A stretch of DNA of 6,740 bases, taken from an uncultured Dechloromonas sp. (GTDB lineage Bacteria; Pseudomonadota; Gammaproteobacteria; Burkholderiales; Rhodocyclaceae). This document shows, in pieces, positions 1 to 4,913 of this stretch; position 1 is the first letter of the stretch, and every line of letters begins with the position of its first letter. The notes beneath the pieces are model-generated. The model was not told the origin of the DNA and did no database searches. It saw nothing but the letters and a program-made list of their open reading frames with translations. Both the position numbers and the translations under genes were made by a program. Where the stretch lies: the NCBI GenBank assembly GCA_946477505.1, contig CAMKYP010000214.1, forward strand, positions 1-6,740, read 5' to 3'.

Positions 1-2
1 TG

Positions 3-374
3 GCTGGCGCAGAGAAGACCATCCGGCATCATCACGAACGCTTCGACGGGAAAGGGTATCCGGATGGGCTCATTGGCGAGGCAATACCGTTGGCCGCACG
101 GATTTTTGCCCTGGTCGACGTGTTCGACGCATTGACCTCTGTTCGCCCGTATAAACCAGCCTTGTCATTGGAAGAGACGTTGAGCATCATGGAACGGGAA
201 GATGACCAGCATTTCGATCCAAAGATTCATGCCGTTTTCCGGCAGGTTGCTCCGGTGCTATACGCACAAGGCCAATCCAGAGATCATGCCCAATGGAGTC
301 AGGAATTGAAGGCGATGCTTGAACGGTACTTCAAAATGAAAACGGCTCCCAAAGGAGCCGCCGAATTCGAGTGA
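3..374 (+). CDS. HD-GYP domain cyclic-di-GMP phosphodiesterase, C-terminal part (5' truncated)
   Basis: The frame is open from the window edge and encodes 123 residues before a TGA stop, so the real start and any N-terminal receiver or sensor domain lie upstream. HD-GYP enzymes are cytoplasmic metal-dependent phosphodiesterases that hydrolyse cyclic-di-GMP. The visible part holds the family hallmark: a His-rich HHHERFDGKGYPDG stretch at residues 9-22 of the fragment (GYP at 18-20), then an ARIFALVDVFDALTS-type helix and an RPYK motif. The remaining 60 or so residues form a charged tail. The gene converges on copK with a 9-nt gap. Its last codons contain the inverted repeat that appears to terminate copK, so the tail sequence is constrained by two functions. 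Assignment to HD-GYP is firm; the input domain and target process cannot be known from this fragment. Confidence 0.93.
   Translation, partial: AGAEKTIRHHHERFDGKGYPDGLIGEAIPLAARIFALVDVFDALTSVRPYKPALSLEETLSIMEREDDQHFDPKIHAVFRQVAPVLYAQGQSRDHAQWSQELKAMLERYFKMKTAPKGAAEFE
333..360 (-). terminator. Rho-independent terminator of copK, embedded in the HD-GYP reading frame
   Basis: On the minus strand a perfect 7-bp stem CGGCTCC / GGAGCCG with a 4-nt TTTG loop is followed at once by a T-rich run (TTTTCATTTT). It lies about 24 nt past the copK stop. On the plus strand no T-run follows the stem, so it should act only on minus-strand transcription. The whole structure sits inside the 3' coding end of the convergent HD-GYP gene. 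Confidence 0.85.
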
Positions 375-383
375 TGCGGGAAA

Positions 384-662
384 TTAACCGCGATGGTATT
401 TGTGCAGCAATTCGTCAACACGCCAGATTTCGTTTCCGTTCATGATGATTTTTTTGCCGTCCTTGGTTTCCATCACATGGCCAGATTCCATATAGGTTGC
501 GCGACCATATTTGTCTTCCATACCCATCTTGCCGTCTTTGAAAATATAAACAGTCGAACCGTCCTTCAACTCAATGGACTTCTCGACTTGAGAAGCATCA
601 ACTGCGTAGGCGGTAACACCCAGGGAACTCAGGGCCACGATTGCGAGCATCTTCTTGAACAT
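384..662 (-). CDS. copK: CopK-family periplasmic copper-binding protein
   Basis: A 92-residue secreted protein: a Lys-rich start and hydrophobic signal peptide ending in AYA, then a mature chain of 72 residues beginning VDASQ. It matches CopK of Cupriavidus metallidurans, as I recall it, over the full mature length, including the DGKMGM and VMETKDGKKIIM segments. In mature numbering the Met residues at 26, 28, 38, 44 and 54 are present, as is His70. In CopK the Met cluster binds Cu(I) and the C-terminal His contributes to Cu(II) binding. CopK is a periplasmic protein made under copper stress. Start choice: GAGGAG directly abuts an ATG at 668, leaving no spacing, but lies 6 nt before the in-frame ATG at 662, so the latter is preferred; the 668 start would add only Met-Lys. 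Tyr and Trp replace some aromatic positions, and the chain ends two residues earlier than the C. metallidurans protein. No copper efflux pump is visible in the window. Confidence 0.93.
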   Translation of the reverse strand: MFKKMLAIVALSSLGVTAYAVDASQVEKSIELKDGSTVYIFKDGKMGMEDKYGRATYMESGHVMETKDGKKIIMNGNEIWRVDELLHKYHRG

Positions 663-668
663 TTTCAT

Positions 669-674
669 CTCCTC
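669..674 (-). promoter_or_regulatory. Ribosome binding site deciding the copK start
   Basis: GAGGAG on the minus strand is immediately followed by ATG AAA ATG. Zero spacing to the first ATG and 6 nt to the second favours initiation at the second (position 662). Confidence 0.7.
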
Positions 675-722
675 ATGAATAGGTGCTGTTGTACTGCGAT
701 ATCAATATTAAGGATTCGATCC

Positions 723-752
723 TGACAATTTGCCAACGGCTGGGTGACAATT
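723..752. promoter_or_regulatory. Paired TGACAATT direct repeats upstream of copK (candidate response-regulator site)
   Basis: TGACAATT occurs at 723-730 and again at 745-752, a 22-bp period (two helical turns). Tandem half-sites in helical phase are typical of OmpR-family regulators, and TGACA-type half-sites are known from CopR/CusR-type copper response elements. The first copy also forms an imperfect dyad with the following TTGCCA. The repeats lie about 60-90 bp upstream of the copK start, where an activator would bind. No convincing sigma-70 -10 box could be fixed; TTGTCA at 728-723 (minus) is a possible -35. The copper-regulator assignment is inference, as no CopR-like gene recognisable as dedicated to copper is in view. 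Confidence 0.45.
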
Positions 753-767
753 GCATCACCTAGCCGT
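736..767 (-). terminator. 12-bp stem-loop after the CzcE-like gene (possible terminator or mRNA end)
   Basis: The arms at 736-747 and 756-767 pair over 12 positions with one imperfect pair (742/761) and an 8-nt loop. The hairpin begins 8 nt past the stop of the minus-strand CzcE-like gene. No T-run follows on the minus strand, so intrinsic termination is doubtful; it may instead stabilise the 3' end, or be a DNA operator, since one copy of the copK upstream repeat lies inside it. Confidence 0.45.
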
Positions 768-775
768 CAGGTTGA

Positions 776-1168
776 TCAGCCGCCCTGATAGGCAGGGTTT
801 TCGGTCACGTAGACGGTGATGCCGTCGGCTCCCGATATGATCTTGGAAAGTGGAAACGGCGCGGTCCCCAGCGTGTCGAAGGTCCAGACGACGCTCTTGC
901 CAGCGACGTTGATCTTGATGGTCTCCAGACGCGTGACGTTCAGATATTTGCTACCGCTGGACAGAGTGACCTCTCGGTCGGCGTTTTTCGTGGCCGTGTA
1001 ACCAAACGAAGCCAGTTGATTTGCCGTCGGTGCGCTCTTGGTTTCTGAAACGTGGCTCAGCCAATGGTTGGTGCCGGCCTCGGAATAATCCTCGTGAGCG
1101 TAGCTCGTTCCAGCTGCAGCGAGGCTGATCGCAGCGATCAGGGCTAATTGGGAAAATTTCGTTTTCAT
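776..1168 (-). CDS. CzcE-family periplasmic heavy-metal-binding protein
   Basis: A 130-residue exported protein. Residues 1-24 form a signal peptide (MKTKF start, hydrophobic core, SYA cleavage site), giving a mature chain that begins with His25. The C-terminal half resembles the CzcE fold: KYLNVTRLETIKINVAGKSV (75-94), then VWTFDTL, and a final ITVYVTENP strand, which parallels the YVNVT..ETI..VVGGK..AW.F pattern of CzcE. CzcE of Cupriavidus metallidurans is a periplasmic copper-binding dimer encoded with metal-resistance genes. Candidate metal ligands here are His25, His35 and His39, all near the mature N-terminus; there is no cysteine. Start: AAGGAG sits 6 nt before the ATG at 1168, and the upstream in-frame extension to 1252 has no signal peptide at its front and no such site. 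The gene precedes copK in the same orientation, 113 nt away. Family membership is fairly sure; the metal bound is not shown. Confidence 0.8.
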   Translation of the reverse strand: MKTKFSQLALIAAISLAAAGTSYAHEDYSEAGTNHWLSHVSETKSAPTANQLASFGYTATKNADREVTLSSGSKYLNVTRLETIKINVAGKSVVWTFDTLGTAPFPLSKIISGADGITVYVTENPAYQGG

Positions 1169-1213
1169 GGTTCTCTCCTTGTGACATCGGGTTAAGAGTG
1201 AAGTGATTCGAAC

Positions 1214-1278
1214 GGCCGGATTGGCCGAATTGTTGTCTGTTGCCAAAGACATCAGGCAGGTCGTCGGCCACTCCGGCC
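1214..1278. repeat. Nested inverted repeat upstream of the CzcE-like gene
   Basis: GGCCGGATTGGCCGA (1214-1228) is complementary to TCGGCCACTCCGGCC (1264-1278) at 14 of 15 positions, enclosing 35 nt. Inside that loop a second short stem, TGTCT (1234-1238) with AGACA (1247-1251), has an 8-nt loop. Each outer arm is itself a GGCC-N5-GGCC dyad. The element ends 45 nt upstream of the CzcE-like start, within the 223-nt gap 1169-1391. It could be a 5'-leader RNA structure, a pair of operators about five helical turns apart, or a transcript end. Nothing else clear was found in this gap. Confidence 0.55.
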
Positions 1279-1355
1279 ATTGAGCCTGTGTCCAAACTTG
1301 GGCAGCAATGTGCCGGTTACCTGAAGTACGGCCGATCTAACTAAAAGTCGGTGCC

Positions 1356-1384
1356 GGCGGGACGGCGGCTTGTCGCGCCCCGCC
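1356..1384 (-). terminator. Weak candidate terminator after the His-rich protein gene
   Basis: On the minus strand GGCGGG pairs with CCCGCC across a 17-nt loop, beginning 7 nt past the stop of the upstream gene; TTTT follows only 9 nt after the stem. The long loop and distant T-run make this doubtful, so the His-rich and CzcE-like genes may be read as one transcript. Confidence 0.22.
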
Positions 1385-1391
1385 CCTGCCC

Positions 1392-1880
1392 TCAGTGCGC
1401 GATTGGCTGGTAGCCAGGATCGTCGAAATACTTGCCGTAGTTGTCGAGCGCGCCGATAACCTTGACCGCACCGTCCATGAGCTTGGCCTGCTTCACCTTG
1501 CCCGCCATTTGCTCTGCGCCGGCGAGCAGGTCGGCGATGATGATGTGCAGTTGCTCGTCGGCCTGCGTTCCCAACTTGCAATTGGCCACGATATCGCCGA
1601 CGGCACTTTCCACCTTGTGCGCAAGGGCGCTGTAGTCTTTTGCCGGCAGGCGGTTGTTGTGGATGGCATCTAGCGATGCCGCCATCGACTGGCGAATCTC
1701 GCCGATCGCCTTGCGCAGCGGCGCATCGGTTTCCCATTTTTTGCCGGCATTCAGTTGCAGAGTCGCCGGTTTCCCGCCGTGATCGTGTCTGTGGTCATGC
1801 GCCGCGTTATTCGCGGCAAGAGCCGATCCGCCGACACCTAGGGAAAGCACGATCAAGGCGGTCAGGATGTTTTGTTTCAT
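1392..1880 (-). CDS. Uncharacterised exported helical protein with His-rich mature N-terminus
   Basis: 162 residues. A signal peptide (MKQNILTALIVLSLG.., cleavage near LAA at 21-23) is followed by a HDHRHDH cluster with His at 28, 30, 32 and 34, a likely metal-binding tail. The rest is rich in alternating hydrophobic and charged residues and should be mostly alpha-helical. Landmarks are LQLNAGKKWETDAPLR (41-56), VANCKL with the only cysteine (Cys101), LHIIIADLLAG (111-121) and a closing DNYGKYFDDPGYQP. I recognise the overall pattern as a recurrent proteobacterial exported family without an assigned function. There is no CxxCH heme motif. It sits downstream of the CnrX-like gene and has its own ECF-type promoter candidate 60 nt upstream, so it is the best candidate target of the neighbouring sigma factor. 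A periplasmic metal-binding role is inferred from the His cluster and the context. GGAG lies about 10 nt before the ATG. Confidence 0.85.
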   Translation of the reverse strand: MKQNILTALIVLSLGVGGSALAANNAAHDHRHDHGGKPATLQLNAGKKWETDAPLRKAIGEIRQSMAASLDAIHNNRLPAKDYSALAHKVESAVGDIVANCKLGTQADEQLHIIIADLLAGAEQMAGKVKQAKLMDGAVKVIGALDNYGKYFDDPGYQPIAH

Positions 1881-1939
1881 GTTCTCGATTCTCCAGTCTG
1901 ATGGTTGAAGGGGCCAGCGCTTGTCGGCCTTCCTGCTTC

Positions 1940-1964
1940 AACGATTGGCGGAGAGAAATGTTCC
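1940..1964 (-). promoter_or_regulatory. Candidate ECF-sigma promoter for the His-rich protein gene
   Basis: The minus strand reads GGAAC (-35, 1964-1960), a 16-nt spacer starting ATTT, then CGTT (1943-1940). It lies just past the stop of the CnrX-like gene and 60 nt upstream of the ATG at 1880. The same GGAACATTT / 16-nt / CGTT arrangement occurs upstream of the sigma gene. GGAAC with CGT-type -10 elements is the usual form recognised by ECF sigma factors. Confidence 0.68.
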
Positions 1965-1973
1965 ACACCTGCG

Positions 1974-2417
1974 TCAATCGCGGTGCAAAAGTTCGATGGT
2001 CGACAGCCCGGCTGGCTGGTCGAGCAGCAGTTGCGCCAGTTTTGTACGCTGCGTCAGAGTGAGCAGTTCTCGTTCGCGCAGCAACTGCTGGATCACCCGT
2101 TTCTGCTGTTCGTCCTGCAAGTGCGCAATTGCGATGCGCTCGGCATCGATCAGCGCCGGGTCTGGTGTGTCGGCGAAAATCGCATGGATCATGCGGTCGC
2201 GATGTGTGCGAATGGCTTCGGCGCTGGTGCCGAGTTGCATGAGAAAACCCTGTTCCGAGGCGTGCCAGTCGCGCACCTGATCCGCGCTCAATTCGAGATA
2301 GCGCGGCAGGCCGGGAAAACTGTCCTTGTTGGCCATGCGGTAAGCGACGGCGCCGATTACGCCCAAGTTGACCAGCAGCGAAACGGCGAGCAGAACCCGC
2401 AGGACGGTGGATTTCAT
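1974..2417 (-). CDS. CnrX/Spy-like periplasmic heavy-metal sensor
   Basis: 147 residues. An N-terminal hydrophobic segment (about 7-26) anchors or exports the protein; no clear cleavage site is seen, so a membrane-anchored form with a periplasmic domain is likely. The remainder looks alpha-helical. It shows LELSADQVRDWH (41-52), a charged middle helix with THRDRM (71-76), and LLTLTQRTKLAQLL (118-131), which resembles the LTxxQ repeat of the Spy/CpxP/CnrX (Metal_resist) superfamily. Candidate ligands include His52, His72, His78, His99 and Met76. In Cupriavidus, CnrX binds Ni/Co in the periplasm and controls release of the sigma CnrH by the anti-sigma CnrY; the same role is inferred here. The ATG overlaps the anti-sigma stop as ATGA, with GGGAG 7 nt upstream, so translation is probably coupled. 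The metal sensed is not determined by the sequence. Confidence 0.78.
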   Translation of the reverse strand: MKSTVLRVLLAVSLLVNLGVIGAVAYRMANKDSFPGLPRYLELSADQVRDWHASEQGFLMQLGTSAEAIRTHRDRMIHAIFADTPDPALIDAERIAIAHLQDEQQKRVIQQLLRERELLTLTQRTKLAQLLLDQPAGLSTIELLHRD

Positions 2418-2872
2418 TTTCTGGCTCCCTTGCTGTAGCAAGAATCCGGGCCGAGGCAGAGACCGCCCGGCGGCAGCGTGTCGAACACGCTCATCGCCGC
2501 CATGCGCGGCATGGCCGCACCGCCGCCGATCAGCACCGAGCCTATGCCGGTGCCGAGCGTAAGGGCAGCCGCCGCGCCGAGGGAGGCCGGCAGCAAACCC
2601 CACCAGCGCGGTGCTGGCCGCTCTGGTGACGGGCGTGGTGCGGCGGCGAGCCGGCCCGCAATCATGCCGGCCAGGTCGAAGCCCAACGTGTCCTGCGGCA
2701 GTGCGTCGAAAGCGGCCGTCAGCGCCCGTAGTTCGGCGAGACGCTCCGCGCAGGGCGGGCACGCCGCTAGATGCGTTTCCATTTCGCGCTGCGTGGCGCC
2801 GTCGAGTTCACCATCCAGATAGCCCGAGAGGCGAATCATGTCCGGCAGGTGCGGGCGGACGGGGTCAGTCAT
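2414..2872 (-). CDS. Zinc-finger (zf-HC2) anti-sigma factor, membrane-anchored
   Basis: 152 residues. The cytoplasmic N-terminus has GYLDGELD (17-24) followed by the ZAS motif H-x3-C-x2-C (His34, Cys38, Cys41), which in this family coordinates zinc and packs against the sigma factor. A Pro/Arg-rich linker (80-90) leads to one hydrophobic, Gly/Ala-rich membrane segment at about 92-118. The short outer tail ends with a second cysteine pair (Cys139, Cys145) inside GLCLGPDSCYS. Such a pair outside the membrane could sense metal or redox state, which is inference. Start: ATG at 2872 overlaps the sigma stop by 8 nt and has GGAGAG 7 nt upstream; the in-frame alternatives at 2890 and 2932 lack a ribosome site. 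The gene lies between its presumed sigma partner and the CnrX-like sensor, as expected for a three-part metal-stress switch. Confidence 0.87.
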   Translation of the reverse strand: MTDPVRPHLPDMIRLSGYLDGELDGATQREMETHLAACPPCAERLAELRALTAAFDALPQDTLGFDLAGMIAGRLAAAPRPSPERPAPRWWGLLPASLGAAAALTLGTGIGSVLIGGGAAMPRMAAMSVFDTLPPGGLCLGPDSCYSKGARK

Positions 2873-3455
2873 GGCAAGACTCTCCGGCATGGTGTCGATA
2901 ATGGGCGAGGACGGCGACACGCGCGCGGGCAATGCGCGACTTGACGGTACCGACCTCGATATTCAGTGTTGCCGCGATGTCGGCGTAGCTCATGTCTTCC
3001 AGTTCGCGCAATAGCAGGATTTCGCGTTGCTCGACGGGCAGTTCGCGCAGGGCGCGTTCCAGCAGGCCGATACGCTGCTTGTCCGCCAGCAGTTCTTCCG
3101 GCAGAGGTGCTGTGTCGCACGGATCGATGGCCTCTTCATCTGGGCCGGACGTCAGCGAGACGAAATCGATGTGGCGACGGCGACGCAGCGCATCGAGCGC
3201 GGCATTTCGCGCGATCTGGAACAGCCAGGTGGAAAAGCGCGCTTCCGGCCGCCAGCCGGGCAGCGCCCGATAGGCTTTTAAGAAGGTTTCCTGGGCCAGG
3301 TCCATAGCTTCGTCGCGTATACCGACCATACGCAAAATGAAACGGAACACCCGATCTTGGTAACGTCGCACCAGCCGCTCGAATGCCGGCCGATCCCCCA
3401 TCTGGGCCCGGACGGCAAGTTGTACATCTTCTCCATCGTCGATCCCCGCTGTCAT
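2865..3455 (-). CDS. ECF (extracytoplasmic function) RNA polymerase sigma factor
   Basis: 196 residues from the chosen ATG. Region 2 spans about 22-92: FERLVRRYQDRVFRFILRM, then DLAQETFLKAYRAL (52-65) and FSTWLFQIARNAALDALRRRRR-type basic helix. Region 4 spans about 128-182, with LPVEQREILLLRELEDMSY and the helix-turn-helix SYADIAATLNIEVGTVKSR (156-174). Region 3 is absent, the definition of ECF sigmas. The tail HYRHHAGESCHD is unusually rich in His with one Cys. A GTG at 3494 would add 13 residues, but it lies between the -35 and -10 of the candidate ECF promoter and would not be in the transcript from it, so ATG 3455 is preferred; neither start has an ideal ribosome site. It overlaps the anti-sigma gene and follows the histidine kinase gene, so read-through from the two-component operon is possible. 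Confidence 0.9.
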   Translation of the reverse strand: MTAGIDDGEDVQLAVRAQMGDRPAFERLVRRYQDRVFRFILRMVGIRDEAMDLAQETFLKAYRALPGWRPEARFSTWLFQIARNAALDALRRRRHIDFVSLTSGPDEEAIDPCDTAPLPEELLADKQRIGLLERALRELPVEQREILLLRELEDMSYADIAATLNIEVGTVKSRIARARVAVLAHYRHHAGESCHD

Positions 3456-3484
3456 CCGTTTCGCTTTCGACTGCTCCTGAGTGA

Positions 3485-3509
3485 AACGAATCACGTCGGA
3501 AAATGTTCC
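3485..3509 (-). promoter_or_regulatory. Candidate autoregulatory ECF-sigma promoter for the sigma operon
   Basis: The minus strand reads GGAAC (3509-3505), a 16-nt spacer starting ATTTT, then CGTT (3488-3485), 30 nt upstream of the preferred sigma start. It falls in the short gap after the histidine kinase stop. It matches the site at 1940-1964 in the first nine bases, spacing and -10 core. Autoregulation is common for ECF sigma factors. Confidence 0.68.
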
Positions 3510-3533
3510 GCGTCGGCGTGCATGCGGGGTGCG

Positions 3534-4913
3534 TCAGTCCGCTCCGGGCAAACTCAGACTGGCCCGTAGCCCCCCCAGAGGGGAGTCTGCCAGTGTCAAT
3601 TGCCCGCCATACATGCGCGCCAAGTCGTCGACGATGGCCAGGCCCAGCCCGCTACCAGACACCTGCTGGTCGACGCGAACTCCGCGTTGGAGCACGGTGT
3701 CGCGCTTGTCGGGGACGATGCCCTTGCCATCGTCGTCGACGCTGATCGTGAGCCGCTCCTGTTCGGCCCGAGCCTGAATCTCTATCCGGGAGTTGGCCCA
3801 CTTGGAGGCATTGTCGATCAGATTTCCCAACATTTCCTGCAAATCCTGCTCTTCGCCGCGAAATACCAGGGTTACATCGGCAGAAACAACTGCAAATTCG
3901 AGATTACGGTCTGCATAAACACGTTGCATGACCCGTACCAGTCCCCGGATGACAGGTTCAACGGCGGTGCGCATGCCCGGAACCTGTACAGATGCGGCAG
4001 CTTGTGCCCGACTCAGGTGGTAATCGACCTGTTTGCGCACGGTATCGACTTGCGATGCGACCAGACGTGCCAAGTCGTCATCTCGCTTCTCGGGAGCATT
4101 GGCGGCATTGGCGAGGACGCTCAGCGGCGTTTTAAGCGCATGGGCAAGGTTGCCGGCTTGCGTTCGGGCACGCTCGACCACTTCAGCGTTTTGCGCCAGC
4201 ACCGTGTTGAACTCATTCACCAGCGGCATGATCTCGTTCGGGAAGGTGCCTTCCATGTTTCGGGCATCTCCGTGCCGGACACGCCCTAGGGCGTTTTGCA
4301 TGTTACGTAGTGGAGCAAGCCCGACGAATACCTGCATCAAAGCGGCGAGCGTCAATCCCATTCCAAGTATGCCCAGCGCCATCCAAAGATGGCCTTTGAA
4401 GTCCTCGATAGGCTCTGTCATCAGACTTTCATTGGCCGCAACCATCAACCTCAGGGAGTGAGTGTCAATGGTGACGGTACGTTCCACCACTCTTAGAGCA
4501 ACTCCTTGGGGGCCTTCAATCCGATGCTGATGAATCTCTCCGTCCGCCGGGGTATCGGCCGGGACAGTCAATGTTTCATCCCACAGTGAGCGGGAACGCA
4601 AAACAGCCTTGTCGGGTTGCTCATCCGCAGCGGAGATGCGATCGATCTGCCAATACAGGCCGGACAGGGGCTTGTTAAGGCGCGGGTCACTCGGAAGCAA
4701 TCGAACCTGGGCCAGATTCTGCTCATCGAGAATTAGTTGGGCTGTTAGCTGATCCAGATGATTCTTCAGTTCCACATCGAACTGGGCTTCGACATGCTGA
4801 TGAAAGAGTTGGCCAAGCCCCCAGCCCGCAACCAGAATCGAAATGACGATCCAGACGAGCGTGCCCGCCAAGAGACGTATACGCAGGGAGTTGCGTAAGA
4901 AGGCAAAGTTCAT
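3534..4913 (-). CDS. Sensor histidine kinase (PepSY-linked two-component system)
   Basis: 459 residues. Topology: a first membrane segment at about 12-34, a periplasmic sensing region at about 35-174, a second membrane segment at about 176-198, then a HAMP-like linker. The kinase core follows. The H-box GNLAHALKTPLSVL holds the phosphorylated His258, the N-box is NLIDNASKW (364-372), the G1 box DDDGKGI (393-399) and the G2 box GSGLGLAI (420-427). All catalytic motifs are intact. The AHALKTPL form of the H-box is shared with PhoQ-like kinases. The ATG overlaps the response-regulator stop as ATGA, so the pair is translationally coupled. Inferred role: phosphorylate the adjacent regulator in response to a periplasmic signal, perhaps modulated by the PepSY protein encoded first in the operon. 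The ligand is unknown. Confidence 0.93.
   Translation of the reverse strand: MNFAFLRNSLRIRLLAGTLVWIVISILVAGWGLGQLFHQHVEAQFDVELKNHLDQLTAQLILDEQNLAQVRLLPSDPRLNKPLSGLYWQIDRISAADEQPDKAVLRSRSLWDETLTVPADTPADGEIHQHRIEGPQGVALRVVERTVTIDTHSLRLMVAANESLMTEPIEDFKGHLWMALGILGMGLTLAALMQVFVGLAPLRNMQNALGRVRHGDARNMEGTFPNEIMPLVNEFNTVLAQNAEVVERARTQAGNLAHALKTPLSVLANAANAPEKRDDDLARLVASQVDTVRKQVDYHLSRAQAAASVQVPGMRTAVEPVIRGLVRVMQRVYADRNLEFAVVSADVTLVFRGEEQDLQEMLGNLIDNASKWANSRIEIQARAEQERLTISVDDDGKGIVPDKRDTVLQRGVRVDQQVSGSGLGLAIVDDLARMYGGQLTLADSPLGGLRASLSLPGAD

Noticed and set aside
393..725. 110-residue plus-strand frame over copK
   Set aside because: It is antisense to a clearly recognised CopK gene, has no ribosome site of note and no family resemblance.
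1169..1252. 28-codon upstream extension of the CzcE-like gene
   Set aside because: It would bury the signal peptide; a well-placed AAGGAG precedes the internal ATG at 1168.
951..1295. Minus-strand frame spanning the CzcE-like N-terminus and the inverted repeat
   Set aside because: Out of frame with the CzcE-like gene, Arg/Gly-rich shadow composition, no signal peptide or domain.
1252..1737. 161-residue minus-strand frame overlapping the His-rich protein gene
   Set aside because: Shadow frame rich in Arg, Gly and Ala; the other frame has a signal peptide and a proper start.
2418..2762. N-terminal extension of the CnrX-like frame
   Set aside because: This part runs through the anti-sigma gene in another frame; the ATG at 2417 has a ribosome site and begins a membrane segment.
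3456..3494. GTG start for the ECF sigma at 3494
   Set aside because: It lies between the -35 and -10 of the candidate promoter, has no ribosome site and adds residues not expected in the family. Still possible if the gene is read from the upstream operon.
3534..4289. Long plus-strand frames opposite the histidine kinase (for example 3600-4289)
   Set aside because: Antisense to an intact kinase with all catalytic boxes; no recognisable domain.
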